DNA of 40,944 nucleotides from Neisseriaceae bacterium (GCA_017446355.1 JAFSQZ010000195.1:1-40944), one strand, 5' to 3'. Counted from the first letter of the stretch, positions 15,505 to 24,651 are shown. Numbers and translations: made by a program. Notes: generated by a model not told the origin, from the letters alone.

Positions 15505-16047
15505 CATTCTCCCCTATCTTGTAGAAATTCGTAGCATTATTTACACTTTTTGCCGATTTTTTATTTTGTTTTCCGCTTAAATTGTTTTTAAGCAGTTTAT
15601 GACAAAGTAAAGAACAATGCAGCTTTGCCGTTCCTATCGGCATTCTTGACTATGCAAAAAACTGCTAAATTAGTCTTCAAGCGAAAAACAAGAAGTGTAA
15701 ACAACGCTGGTATTTTCTATATTAAAGCCGTTGCGAAAAACTCACAACGCTACCTGAAAGCATTTCCTTATTAAAAAATTGTGAAAGACACAAATAAACA
15801 TTATTTTCTTTTTCTCAATAAAACTGGAATAGTTTTCAGGCAGAGCAGTATCAAAAAACACTCATTTTTTAACGATTTTTGCTCAAAAAATATCAAAGAT
15901 AATTTTACCCACCAACCCCACTTAAAACCACACCAATCCAAGTATAAACCAAAATCAAACCATATAAAATCAGGTATCAAAGTTGGTGCTAACCCATAAA
16001 TTGTCCTAAAATTGAGTATTGATGTGGATAGCAGTAAACTTTGATAT
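15505..16047. other. gloA-ftsZ intergenic region without a supported gene
   Basis: About 540 bases. The right edge of gloA has its promoter region here. The rest is AT-rich and no DUS was seen before 16068. A leftward open frame (15801-16067) is rich in Trp, Phe and Leu. It has no ribosome site and overlaps the ftsZ terminator, so it is not called. No RNA gene was recognised. Confidence 0.5.
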
Positions 16048-16079
16048 AAAAAGTTTAGGCTACCCATTTCAGGCAGCCT
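16048..16079 (-). terminator. ftsZ terminator made from a DUS
   Basis: On the minus strand AGGCTGCC (the end of a DUS) pairs with GGTAGCCT over 8 bp with one G-U pair and a 7-base loop, followed by AAAC and T5. It lies right after the ftsZ stop, so the division cluster probably ends here. Confidence 0.65.
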
Positions 16080-16085
16080 TTTGGT

Positions 16086-17237
16086 TTATTGCTCGTTGCG
16101 ATAATGATCAATAGCAGGCGAATCAAAAGCATCTATAATGGCTTGGTCAGAGAAACTGGCTGCTGTTAAATTGGCACTGCGCGCGCTACGACCAGATCTG
16201 AATACTCTTTCCATATTGCCACTTATATTACCACTAACAGGGGTGAGAATATTGGGCATATTATCATTGGATTGCAAGCCTGTGGCGATAACGACTACTT
16301 GCATTTCATCTTCTGCTAAACGTTCATCTTCACCAAAACCGAATTTGGTAAATGTTTCTTTTTTACCTGAATAGAAAGTGTTGAAAAAAGCACTGATTTC
16401 TGAACGTTCACGCATTTTTAGACTGTTAGGTGCAGTCAGTGTGTAAACAATTAAACCTTTTGCACTGCTTACGTCAGTATTGTCCAATAAAGGATTGGAG
16501 ATAGCTTGTTGAATGGCTTTTTGTGCACGATTACTGCCTTCGGCTTTACCAAACCCCATTAAGGCAATGCCTTTAAATGACATAATGGTGCGAATATCAG
16601 CAAAGTCAACATTCATTGTACCTACGTTGAGCAATACGCTAACAATACCAGATATGCCGTTGCGTAGCGCGTCATTACTTGCACTTAATGCTTCATTAAC
16701 ACTGATATCAGGATCTAACACTTGTGATAATTTAGCATTAGACATCACAATCAGTGCATCAACATAAGGTCTTAATTGCTCAATACCTTCTGCTGCTGTG
16801 TCAAAACGATCAATTTCGTAATCAAAAGGTGTGGCAATAATAGCGATGGTTAAAATTTCTTTTTTATGGGCGATTTCAGCAATAAGCGGAGTTGCGCCTG
16901 TACCTGTACCACCACCAAAACAACTGGTGATAAATAAAAGGTCAGTACCAGAAAGTGCTTCTTCAATTTCGGTTTTGCTTTCTTCTGCCGCTTTGCGTCC
17001 ATCTTCAGGAACCATACCTGCCCCAGTTCCCTTATGACCTAATTGAATTTTTTGGGTGGCATTGTTTTTATCAAGAGATTGAATGTCGGTATTGGCAGCG
17101 ATGTAAGTAATGCCATTGACTGGGGTTCTCATCATATCATTGACCGTGTTGCAGCCTCCACCGCCAACCCCAATAACTTTAATTTGAATGGGCAGTGCTG
17201 ATTCTTGCTGGGTTTTGGTTCGGGTTGTTTTTTCCAT
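16086..17237 (-). CDS. ftsZ: cell division protein FtsZ, divergent
   Basis: Tubulin-like GTPase that forms the division ring. 383 residues, last of the division cluster. Intact features: VIGVGGGGCNTVN, AANTD, the tubulin signature GGGTGTG (108-114) and the catalytic loop NVDFAD (209-214). Unusual features: the T3 loop between IQLG and GRKAA is about three residues short and reads GAGMVP instead of GAGANP. CFGGG stands for GMGGG, and SNAKL (166-170) for PNDKL. EALSASND stands where a guanine-stacking Phe is usual. The C-terminal tail ends DSPAIDHYRNEQ instead of the usual 'DIPAFLRRQ'-like peptide that binds FtsA and ZapD. The linker is short (about 322-365). No frameshift was seen, so it is most likely functional but fast-evolving. 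Confidence 0.93.
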   Translation of the reverse strand: MEKTTRTKTQQESALPIQIKVIGVGGGGCNTVNDMMRTPVNGITYIAANTDIQSLDKNNATQKIQLGHKGTGAGMVPEDGRKAAEESKTEIEEALSGTDLLFITSCFGGGTGTGATPLIAEIAHKKEILTIAIIATPFDYEIDRFDTAAEGIEQLRPYVDALIVMSNAKLSQVLDPDISVNEALSASNDALRNGISGIVSVLLNVGTMNVDFADIRTIMSFKGIALMGFGKAEGSNRAQKAIQQAISNPLLDNTDVSSAKGLIVYTLTAPNSLKMRERSEISAFFNTFYSGKKETFTKFGFGEDERLAEDEMQVVVIATGLQSNDNMPNILTPVSGNISGNMERVFRSGRSARSANLTAASFSDQAIIDAFDSPAIDHYRNEQ

Positions 17238-17297
17238 AGGTAAGTAAACTCCTAGCCCTGAATAATAATGTTGAAAAATAGGTGATGGACAATACTG

Positions 17298-18623
17298 CTA
17301 TAAATGCTCTTCGGTGAAATTAAAAAATTTCTTTACGTAATGCTTAATTATACCTTCTGGTTTCTGTCTAGGTAAAATGATTTGCTGCGGATTGTCTGGA
17401 GATGTCTCTTTTGTCAATACTGTTTCGTGATAGGTTTGAGTTTTTGGAACATTTTCTCTACCCGCACTGATTCCATTTTGTTGAGCGTATTTTTGTGCCG
17501 ACAATAATAAACCTACAGCACTGGCATAACGTGGATCACGAATTTGATCGTTCATACCAACCATTCTTTTGGGTATTCCCACACGTACAGGCAGCTCATC
17601 AAAAGTTTTTTGAGCAAGTTGACAGATACCGTGTAAAAGAGAAGTACCTCCTGTAATAACAATACCAGCACTGAGCATTTCTGGTGTAATTTGGGCGTGT
17701 TCCAATTCGTTGCATACGATGTTAAACAGTTCTTGTACACGTGCTTCAATAACAGTGGCTAACTGGAAGTGAGCGATTTGTCGTGGTGCTTGCTCGCCCA
17801 AGCTGGGTACTTCAATCATATTATCATGTGGAACAGCTTCAGGCAGCACTGAACCATAACGAATTTTAATGTCTTCTGCAGCTTGATAGGTGGTGATGAG
17901 TGCTCTGTGAATATCGCGTGTGATTTGATGACCACCTAGTGGCAAAACTGCTGTGTGGCGAATGGCATCGTTGAAATATACAGCAATATCGGTGGTGCCA
18001 CAGCCAATATCCAATACACATACGCCAAGTTTTTTCTCATCTTCAGTCAAAATAGCATCAGCACTGGCGAGTGCTTGAACTTTAATTTCGTTAATGTCTA
18101 AATGACAAGGATCAACGCAACGACGAATATTACGTTCAGCATTACTTTGCCCTGTGATGATATGAATTTTGGTATCCAAACGTGCGCCATTGATGCCAAT
18201 AGGGTGCCTAATACAATCTACACCATCAATGGAGTATTCTTGGACAACTGTGTGTAAAATTTGGTTTTCAGGCGGCAAACTGATTGCCAAAGCAATTTCT
18301 TTAGAACGATCAACATCAGATTGACTGACTTCACCATCACGAATATTGACTTCACCATGAGCATTTAAACAACGAATATGGTTACCTGAAATACCTGTGC
18401 TAATGCTTAAAATTTTACAATCAGCAATGCGTTCTGCATTACTTAATGCGGTTTGAATGGCTTCTGTGGTTTGATCAATATTGATGATTAAACCTGCGTC
18501 CAAACCTGTTGATGGAGCCTCTCCTAAACCGATTAACTGAATTTGGTCTTCTTTGATTTCACCAATAAGTGCTGTAATTTTTGAGGTACCAATATCTATG
18601 GCACTAATATATTGTTTTGTCAT
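17298..18623 (-). CDS. ftsA: cell division protein FtsA
   Basis: Actin-like membrane tether of the FtsZ ring. From MTKQYISAIDIGTSKITALI it has 441 residues. The ATPase motifs are SAIDIGTSK, VCVLDIGCGTTDIAVY (phosphate 2; usually DIGGGTTD) and GIVITGGTS. The 1C domain lies after about residue 80 (HIRCLNAHGEV). The C-terminal helix GIIKHYVKKFFNF is the membrane-binding amphipathic segment. An upstream ATG at 18653 overlaps the ftsQ stop as TAATG but lacks a ribosome site; the chosen ATG has GGA nearby and fits the family. It lies between ftsQ and ftsZ. Confidence 0.94.
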   Translation of the reverse strand: MTKQYISAIDIGTSKITALIGEIKEDQIQLIGLGEAPSTGLDAGLIINIDQTTEAIQTALSNAERIADCKILSISTGISGNHIRCLNAHGEVNIRDGEVSQSDVDRSKEIALAISLPPENQILHTVVQEYSIDGVDCIRHPIGINGARLDTKIHIITGQSNAERNIRRCVDPCHLDINEIKVQALASADAILTEDEKKLGVCVLDIGCGTTDIAVYFNDAIRHTAVLPLGGHQITRDIHRALITTYQAAEDIKIRYGSVLPEAVPHDNMIEVPSLGEQAPRQIAHFQLATVIEARVQELFNIVCNELEHAQITPEMLSAGIVITGGTSLLHGICQLAQKTFDELPVRVGIPKRMVGMNDQIRDPRYASAVGLLLSAQKYAQQNGISAGRENVPKTQTYHETVLTKETSPDNPQQIILPRQKPEGIIKHYVKKFFNFTEEHL

Positions 18624-18652
18624 TTTTTTTCCAATGATTTCTAAAATGATCA

Positions 18653-19396
18653 TTAATGGTTTGGTTGGGAAATGAGATTGTTTTTAATGTTTTCTGATGA
18701 TGTTGCTTCATTTAACCAACCAACTGCTGCGCCATTTTTATAGCGCATATCTACGTAATCTATGTTGTGTACTTGTGATTGTAATTCGCTTGCCCATACT
18801 TTAGTAAAATTGGCTAAACGAGTGTGTATATCATTTTTTCCTAAACGCACTTCCACACCATTATCAAGCACAAGTGTCCACGCACCACGAGAGGTGTATT
18901 GTAAGCGTTTAATGCTCAAGTGCAAAGATTTTAGTGTGTTTTGAAACACTTGAAAACTGGTTAACATTTCTTTTAAATATTGTTCTTCTCCGTCTAATTC
19001 AGGCAGCTGTTCATTAAATTGCGCTTGAAAAATTTCTCCTTCTTCTGTTATCAAACCTGCCTGAACATTATCGCGTATCCAACGTGCTTTGGGAGTGTAT
19101 TCGGTAATGTTCACAATGACTTTATTGGGTAAAACTCGCGAAATTTGAGCAGATTGTACCCATTCTTGTTGTTTGGTAATTTCTTCGGCTTTTTGCAAGT
19201 TAATGTTAAAAAAACTGCTGGAAAGCGTTGGCAACAAGGCTTGGTAAATATTTCGCTGATTGGCATGATGAAACACGCCATCTGCAGTGTGAATACTTAC
19301 TTCTGCAATGCGAAAGTACGGCGACTGTGTTAGCCAGTATAACAAACTGGCACACAGTGCAATTAAGCTTACGAAGAAAAAAAGTTTTGCTTTCAT
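18653..19396 (-). CDS. ftsQ: cell division protein FtsQ
   Basis: Bitopic membrane protein linking early and late divisome parts (FtsB/FtsL partner). 247 residues: one N-terminal transmembrane helix (LFFFVSLIALCASLLYWL, about 5-22), a POTRA domain starting YFRIAEVSIHT, then the FtsQ domain with VLPNKVIVNITEYTPKARW and DYVDMRYKNGAAVGW near the end. It follows ddl by 9 bases. The basic residue before the helix (MKAK) places the N-terminus in the cytoplasm. Confidence 0.93.
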   Translation of the reverse strand: MKAKLFFFVSLIALCASLLYWLTQSPYFRIAEVSIHTADGVFHHANQRNIYQALLPTLSSSFFNINLQKAEEITKQQEWVQSAQISRVLPNKVIVNITEYTPKARWIRDNVQAGLITEEGEIFQAQFNEQLPELDGEEQYLKEMLTSFQVFQNTLKSLHLSIKRLQYTSRGAWTLVLDNGVEVRLGKNDIHTRLANFTKVWASELQSQVHNIDYVDMRYKNGAAVGWLNEATSSENIKNNLISQPNH

Positions 19397-19405
19397 AAGT
19401 CGTGT

Positions 19406-20326
19406 TTATTTTTCCCAAGCAGTTTTTAAAATGGCAACGCATAAATCTGCAAAAGCAACTCCTTGATGTGCAGCAGCTTTTGGAATAAGGCTATGACTGG
19501 TCATACCAGGCAAAGTATTGGCTTCTAGAATGTAAAGTTTACCTTCTTCGTTGCGCAAAAAGTCAATTCGTCCACAATTATTGCCGCCACCAATGGCTTC
19601 AAAAGCACGTAGCGTCAATTGGTGCATTTGTTGTTCTTCTGCTGAATTTAAATCAGACGGACACATATAAACGGTGTCATCACGATTGTATTTGGCTTCA
19701 AAATCATAAAATTCAGTGGCAGGAATAATGCGAATGCTGGGCAAGGCTTGACGGTTGATGATGCCACAAGTGTATTCGCTGCCTGAAATAAATTGTTCGG
19801 CAAGAATTTCGCCGTGTAAATGTTCATCACGCAATTGACGGTATCTTTCGGCTAATTCGCCCACTTTTTTGACTTTGTACACACCAACGCTACTGCCTTC
19901 TGCGGCAGGTTTGATAAACAATGGCAAGCCAAGTTGTTGTTCTACTGCACCAAAATCGCTTTTATCGTTTAATACCACAAAATCAGGGATAGGTAAATTT
20001 AAGGCTTTCCAAAGCAGTTTGCAACGATATTTATCCATACCCAGTGCTGATGCTAACACACCACAGCCTGTGTAAGGAATATTGAGTGCTTCCAACGCAC
20101 CTTGTACGGTACCGTCTTCACCATAGCAACCGTGCAAAATATTAAAGGCTGCCTGAAAACCTTGTGTTTTAAGTTCGGTTAAATCGGTTTTAGCTGGATC
20201 AAACGCGTGTGCATCAATACCTTTGCTTTTAAGCGCGTCCACAATGGCTTGTCCACTGATTAAGGAAATTTCACGTTCACTAGAAAAACCGCCCATTAAC
20301 ACGGCGACTTTACCAAAATCTTGCAT
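19406..20326 (-). CDS. ddl: D-alanine--D-alanine ligase
   Basis: Makes D-Ala-D-Ala for peptidoglycan (ATP-grasp). 306 residues, DdlB-type length. Motifs: GGFSSEREISLISG, FNILHGCYGEDGTVQGALE, FIKPAAEGSSVGVYKV, EANTLPGMTSHSLIPKAA with the metal and substrate residues, and CGRIDFLRNEEGKLYILE. It lies 83 bases after murC, with a DUS in the gap (20352-20366), and 9 bases before ftsQ. The order murC-ddl-ftsQ-ftsA-ftsZ is that of other Neisseriaceae. Confidence 0.97.
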   Translation of the reverse strand: MQDFGKVAVLMGGFSSEREISLISGQAIVDALKSKGIDAHAFDPAKTDLTELKTQGFQAAFNILHGCYGEDGTVQGALEALNIPYTGCGVLASALGMDKYRCKLLWKALNLPIPDFVVLNDKSDFGAVEQQLGLPLFIKPAAEGSSVGVYKVKKVGELAERYRQLRDEHLHGEILAEQFISGSEYTCGIINRQALPSIRIIPATEFYDFEAKYNRDDTVYMCPSDLNSAEEQQMHQLTLRAFEAIGGGNNCGRIDFLRNEEGKLYILEANTLPGMTSHSLIPKAAAHQGVAFADLCVAILKTAWEK

Positions 20327-20409
20327 AGTTATTCTTTCTTGTTTTTAAACTTTCAGGCAGCCTGAAAATAATTAAATGGGTTTGTGTGTTTTTTACAACA
20401 TCATCAGAT

Positions 20410-21837
20410 TTAATGTGATGATAAATCTTTTAAAGCTTGTGCCACTTTATTGATACTACCTGCCCCCATCGTTAACACAACATCTCCGTCTTGCAAAACA
20501 TCGCGTAACGTTTCAGGCATTTTGACAACATCTTCGCAAAAAATTGGTTCAACTTTACCCAAAACGCGTACACCACGTGCCAAACTGCGACCATCGGCTT
20601 GAGCGATTGGTGTTTCGCCAGCAGGATAAACTTCAGTTAAAACCAAAGCATCAACGCTGCTTAATACGTGTACAAAATCTTCAAACAAATCGCGTGTACG
20701 CGTGTAACGATGCGGTTGAAAAGCTAACACCAAACGGTTATTAGGATACGCACCACGTGCTGCTGCAAGTGTTGCAGCCATTTCCACTGGGTGATGACCA
20801 TAATCGTCAATAATCATCGCTTTTCCACCTTGTGGCAACTGAATTTCGCCATAACTTTGAAAGCGGCGACCCACACCAGCAAAACTGCTTAAACCTTCTT
20901 GAATAGCTTCTACGCTCGCTTTACATTCTAATGCCACACCAATACTTGCCAAAGCATTTAAGACATTGTGTCTACCAGGTATGTTTAACACCACATCAAA
21001 CACCAATTCTTCGTCATTGGCTTGTTTAGCGTGAGCCGTAAACAGCATTTGCGTGTCTTTTGTGCGTACATTTGTGGCATAAATATCGGCACGGTCATCA
21101 TCAATAGCGTAAGTGGCAAAAGGTTTTTTCAATTTTGGCAAAATCGCGCGAACGTGTTCACTGTCTAGGCAAACAAAAGCCTTGCCGTAAAAAGGCATAC
21201 GATGCACAAAATCAATAAATGCTTGATATAAATTGTCTATTTTGTGGTCATAGGTATCCATATGATCGGTGTCTATATTGGTAATCACCGTAAACAAAGG
21301 AGAAAGATACAAAAAAGACGCATCGGATTCATCGGCTTCCGCAACCAAATATTCACCTTTACCCAATCTTGCATTCGTGCCAGCAGCAGTGAGTTTGCCA
21401 CCAATAATAAAAGTAGGGTCAAAACCACCTGCACCGAGAATAGATGCAGTTAGGCTTGTTGTTGTGGTTTTACCGTGTGTGCCAGCGATAGCGATACCAA
21501 AATCCTTAATGCGCATCAATTCCGCCAACATCATTGCGCGTGGAATCACAGGAATACGTTTTTCCAAAGCTGCCTGAACTTCTGGATTATCAGATTTAAT
21601 CGCCGTTGAAGTAACCACCACATCTGCACCATCAACGTGTTCAGCGGTATGACCTGGAAAAACGCGCACACCCAAACTGGACAAATGCTCGGTTACCGCA
21701 CTTTTGGCTTGGTCAGAACCAGAAACATGAAAACCTAAATTGTGCAGCACTTCGGCGATGCCACACATACCTGCACCACCGATGCCCACAAAGTGTATGT
21801 TTTTCACACGTTCTTGCATAATACTTCTGTTTTGCAT
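20410..21837 (-). CDS. murC: UDP-N-acetylmuramate--L-alanine ligase
   Basis: Adds L-Ala to UDP-MurNAc, the first step of the peptidoglycan peptide. 475 residues. Motifs: NIHFVGIGGAGMCGIAEVL (nucleotide fold), AIAGTHGKTTTTSLTASIL (ATP loop), EADESDASFL, IDDYGHHPVE, FQPHRYTRTRDLFEDF. The ATG at 21837 has AAGGA nine bases away. A longer frame from 21888 would run through upstream DNA with no family similarity; a third ATG at 21819 is also possible. It is the first gene of the division cluster here, just after pyrD. Confidence 0.96.
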   Translation of the reverse strand: MQNRSIMQERVKNIHFVGIGGAGMCGIAEVLHNLGFHVSGSDQAKSAVTEHLSSLGVRVFPGHTAEHVDGADVVVTSTAIKSDNPEVQAALEKRIPVIPRAMMLAELMRIKDFGIAIAGTHGKTTTTSLTASILGAGGFDPTFIIGGKLTAAGTNARLGKGEYLVAEADESDASFLYLSPLFTVITNIDTDHMDTYDHKIDNLYQAFIDFVHRMPFYGKAFVCLDSEHVRAILPKLKKPFATYAIDDDRADIYATNVRTKDTQMLFTAHAKQANDEELVFDVVLNIPGRHNVLNALASIGVALECKASVEAIQEGLSSFAGVGRRFQSYGEIQLPQGGKAMIIDDYGHHPVEMAATLAAARGAYPNNRLVLAFQPHRYTRTRDLFEDFVHVLSSVDALVLTEVYPAGETPIAQADGRSLARGVRVLGKVEPIFCEDVVKMPETLRDVLQDGDVVLTMGAGSINKVAQALKDLSSH

Positions 21838-21871
21838 AAGGTTCTGTCCTTTTATATTTCTATACACAACT

Positions 21872-21911
21872 AGGCTGCCTGAAAACATTTTAATCTTTCA
21901 GGCAGCCTGAA
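21872..21911 (-). repeat. inverted DUS pair between pyrD and murC
   Basis: AGGCTGCCTGAA (21872-21883) and the full palindrome TTCAGGCAGCCTGAA (21897-21911) are inverted and can form a 12-bp or longer hairpin right after the pyrD stop. It could terminate pyrD and thereby separate pyrD from the division cluster. No T-run follows on the minus strand. Confidence 0.7.
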
Positions 21912-21916
21912 TATCA

Positions 21917-22924
21917 TTATTTTAATACATTTAAGCACTCTTTAACCAATTCAGGACCACGATAAATAAAGCCACTATAAAGTTGCACGGCTTTTGCGCC
22001 CAATTGGATTTTTTCTTGCGCATCTTCACCGCTAAAAATGCCACCCACACCAATCACATCAACGCTGCCTGAAAGCTCTCTAACCAATTGTTTCAACACA
22101 ATATTACTGGGTTCGCGTACAGGTTTACCGCTTAATCCACCCTCTTCTTGTGCCAAAGGTGATGTTCCCAAAGCTGTTTTATTGATTGTCGTATTGGTTG
22201 CAATCACGCCATCTATTTGCGTATTGCGCACCACATGGGCAATATCGGCAATTTGTGCCTCATCTAAATCAGGCGCGATTTTCACTGCCAACGGTACATA
22301 TTTACCGTGAATACTTTGCAACTGTTGTTGTTTATCTTTCAGGTAGCCCAATAAACGGCTCAACTCATCACTGCCTTGTAGTGAACGCAAATTTTTTGTA
22401 TTGGGGGAAGAAATATTGATGGTAATGTATGACGCATAAGCATATGCTTTTTCCAAACCAATCAAATAATCATCAACAGCGTTTTCAATTGGCGTTGTTG
22501 CATTTTTACCAATATTGATGCCCAACACACCACGATACTGCGCACGTTCAATATGACGCAAAGCGGCATCAATACCATAATTATTAAAACCCATACGGTT
22601 AATAATCGCATCATATTCAGGCAGACGAAACAAACGTGGTTTAGGATTACCATCTTGTGGACGTGGCGTAAGCGTACCCACTTCAATAAAACCAAAGCCA
22701 AAAGCCGCCAAACCATCAATCGCTTCAGCATTTTTATCCAAACCTGCTGCCAAGCCCACAGGGTTAGGCAAATTCAATCCCATCAATTGACAAGGTTTTG
22801 TGCGTACATTGGTGCGTGGAAAAAGATTAAAACGCCCTGAAATCGCCAGTGCATTTAATATCAAACGATGCGCTTGTTCTGCATCTAATTTAAATAAGAG
22901 TGGGCGAATAAAATCGTGATACAT
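21917..22924 (-). CDS. pyrD: dihydroorotate dehydrogenase (quinone), class 2
   Basis: Membrane-associated flavoenzyme of pyrimidine synthesis that passes electrons to quinone. 335 residues from MYHDFIRPLLFKLDAEQAHRL, the family start and length. Motifs: NPVGLAAGLDKNAEAID, GFIEVGTLTPRPQ, INRMGFNNYGID, NISSPNTKNLRSLQ, TNTTI and IGVGGIFSGEDA. An upstream ATG at 22999 adds 25 residues without similarity. A damaged DUS lies just before the chosen start, and neither start has a strong ribosome site. Confidence 0.96.
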   Translation of the reverse strand: MYHDFIRPLLFKLDAEQAHRLILNALAISGRFNLFPRTNVRTKPCQLMGLNLPNPVGLAAGLDKNAEAIDGLAAFGFGFIEVGTLTPRPQDGNPKPRLFRLPEYDAIINRMGFNNYGIDAALRHIERAQYRGVLGINIGKNATTPIENAVDDYLIGLEKAYAYASYITINISSPNTKNLRSLQGSDELSRLLGYLKDKQQQLQSIHGKYVPLAVKIAPDLDEAQIADIAHVVRNTQIDGVIATNTTINKTALGTSPLAQEEGGLSGKPVREPSNIVLKQLVRELSGSVDVIGVGGIFSGEDAQEKIQLGAKAVQLYSGFIYRGPELVKECLNVLK

Positions 22925-23224
22925 TGTTTTAGGCTGCCTGAAAATCTGAAAATCACAAAACTGGTGGATTTTACCTGAATTTGCATATAATTTGGACATT
23001 GATGGTCAATTTTTGTCATAAAAATTATTTAACCCAAACATTTCTCATATTATCCAAACACTATTCAAAAAGGAAAGTCAACGCATAACCAAACGCGTAA
23101 CTAAATAAAAATAAAAATAAAATAAATATAGGCACGCAACTTGCTAACTAGCTATTCGGTATGCCTTTTAGGCGTATTTTTTTGTTTTTTTATTTTTTAC
23201 ATTCAACACAAAAGGAACAGCATT
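22925..23224. other. divergent intergenic region pyrD / Roadblock gene
   Basis: 300 AT-rich bases, including the run ATAAAAATAAAAATAAAATA near 23104. It must hold promoters for both divergent genes, but none is convincing. The Roadblock gene has a clear AAAGGA ribosome site at its right edge. Confidence 0.5.
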
Positions 23225-23584
23225 ATGGCTACAGTTAAAGAAGTTTTAGAAACAGTAATGAGTATTGATGGCGCAATGGCAGCATCTATCGTTGATGCAA
23301 ACAGCGGTATGATGTTAGGCGCACAAGGCAAAGGTTTGGATTTGGAGTTAGCTTCTGCTGGTAACACTAAATTGTACCACTCTAAATACGAAATTATGAA
23401 AGCTTTGGGCATCAATCAAAAAATTGAAGACTTTTTGATTACTTTGGAAGATCAATACCACATTTTACAACCAGCTAATCATCTTGATGGCGTGTTTATC
23501 TACTGCGTGTTGAGCATTGAAAAATCTACTTTGGCTTTAGCACGTCGCACACTCAAATCAGCAGTGGCTGAATTAAAAGTTTAA
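23225..23584 (+). CDS. Roadblock/LC7 domain protein (MglB-like fold)
   Basis: 119 residues from MATVKEVLETVMSIDGAMAA, a single small domain. The pattern fits the Roadblock/LC7 fold: N-terminal helix, 'G.MAASIVDANSGMMLG' strand pair, long helix around HSKYEIMKALG, then DQYHILQPAN and FIYCVLSIEKSTLALARR. Such proteins in bacteria often regulate small Ras-like GTPases (MglA), but no GTPase is in the window. It has its own ribosome site (AAAGGA) and terminator, so it is a single-gene unit. An open frame extends upstream to 23141, but the extra part looks like untranslated leader. Function unknown. Confidence 0.75.
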   Translation: MATVKEVLETVMSIDGAMAASIVDANSGMMLGAQGKGLDLELASAGNTKLYHSKYEIMKALGINQKIEDFLITLEDQYHILQPANHLDGVFIYCVLSIEKSTLALARRTLKSAVAELKV

Positions 23585-23618
23585 TTTCTCCCTAATCAAT
23601 GTTCTACATTGATGTGTT

Positions 23619-23648
23619 AACGTCCGATTTTTTTCGGACGTTTTTTTT
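23619..23648 (+). terminator. terminator of the Roadblock gene
   Basis: 9-bp stem AACGTCCGA / TCGGACGTT with a T6 loop and a following T6 run, 34 bases after the stop. Confidence 0.92.
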
Positions 23649-23712
23649 GTTTCTTTTGAAAACTTAACCCCAGAAAGAAACCTTTGCAAAATGCTTATTT
23701 AGACGTAATCGT

Positions 23713-23749
23713 CAAAAAACAAAAAACCGTACAAAAAAAGCACGGTTTT
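23713..23749 (-). terminator. terminator of the inositol monophosphatase gene
   Basis: On the minus strand AAAACCGT and ACGGTTTT form an 8-bp stem around an 11-base T-rich loop, followed by a T-rich run (TTTTGTTTTTTG). It lies about 105 bases beyond the stop at 23854. Confidence 0.7.
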
Positions 23750-23853
23750 GGGTGTCAAGGTTAACACAAATAACTTAATGTTTAAGTATCAAAGCTTGCG
23801 CGAAAAGATATTAAAGGTGCTATGGTTTGATACCATTCAGGCTGCCTGAACCA

Positions 23854-24651
23854 TTATTGATTTTTACGAATCCAGTTGCGCCATTGTTGAAATAAATCGG
23901 CATCACATGCTGCAATCACCGAGCGTTGAAACGTATGTAAGCCGCTCCAAAAATCGTCGCCTTCTAATGTATCAATCCACACGCCTGCTTCTTCTGCAAT
24001 CAATGCACCTGCGGCGTAATCCCATAAATTTTGTCCACCGTGTAAATATACATCATAACGCGCCGCCGCAATAAAACACCAATCCAAAGCACTGCTGCCC
24101 ATACAACGCAATGCACCAAAAGGGGAAAAATTATTGATGCTGCTAATCAATTTGGGGGAGCGCAAACGTTTAATGTCTAAACCTGCAACTGCTTCGCGTA
24201 ATGATGTTTTGTTTACGTGTCGCATAGGCAGACGGTTGCCATTTAAAAACGCGCCTTGCCCACGTTGTGCTGAAAAACATTCACCTGTTACGGGATTAAA
24301 AACCACGCCAAGTTGTGCGCGTTTATCCTGAATATACGCCACCGAAATCGCGAAATGTGGAATACCACTGACAAAATTATTGGTGCCATCAATCGGATCG
24401 CATACCCACAAACCTTGTTCACAATGATGCCAAAGATGTTGTTGTTGTTCATACGTCATTTCTTCACCCAAAACAGGCGCGTCAACAATTTCAGGCAGCT
24501 TTTGTTGTAAAGCTTGTTGCGAAGCCAAATCCGTTTGCGAAAGCATACTGCCATCGGATTTGCGTATGCTGTCTACTTTTAAATAACTCGGCATCACAAT
24601 CGTCAAGGCAATCTCGCGCACAGTTTGTTCGAGTAAATCAATCGGTTTCAT
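23854..24651 (-). CDS. inositol monophosphatase family protein
   Basis: Mg-dependent phosphatase of the IMPase/SuhB/CysQ group, 265 residues. Metal-site motifs are visible: VLGEEMT (Glu-Glu), WVCDPIDGTNNFVSG (the DPxDGT motif, about residues 89-103) and LWDYAAGALIAEEAG (WDxAAG). The substrate cannot be told from sequence. It might be myo-inositol-1-phosphate, with a SuhB-like role in rRNA transcription, or another sugar phosphate. It stands alone, divergent from rsmE with 63 bases between the starts. A DUS lies just after the stop (23835-23849). Confidence 0.9.
   Translation of the reverse strand: MKPIDLLEQTVREIALTIVMPSYLKVDSIRKSDGSMLSQTDLASQQALQQKLPEIVDAPVLGEEMTYEQQQHLWHHCEQGLWVCDPIDGTNNFVSGIPHFAISVAYIQDKRAQLGVVFNPVTGECFSAQRGQGAFLNGNRLPMRHVNKTSLREAVAGLDIKRLRSPKLISSINNFSPFGALRCMGSSALDWCFIAAARYDVYLHGGQNLWDYAAGALIAEEAGVWIDTLEGDDFWSGLHTFQRSVIAACDADLFQQWRNWIRKNQ

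Noticed and set aside
15801..16067. Leftward 88-residue open frame rich in Trp, Phe and Leu after ftsZ
   Set aside because: No ribosome site; the ATG lies in the ftsZ terminator/DUS; composition fits AT-rich noncoding DNA; no family recognised.
18653..18655. ftsA start at the TAATG overlap with ftsQ
   Set aside because: No ribosome site there, and the extra ten residues do not fit the family; the ATG 30 bases downstream does.
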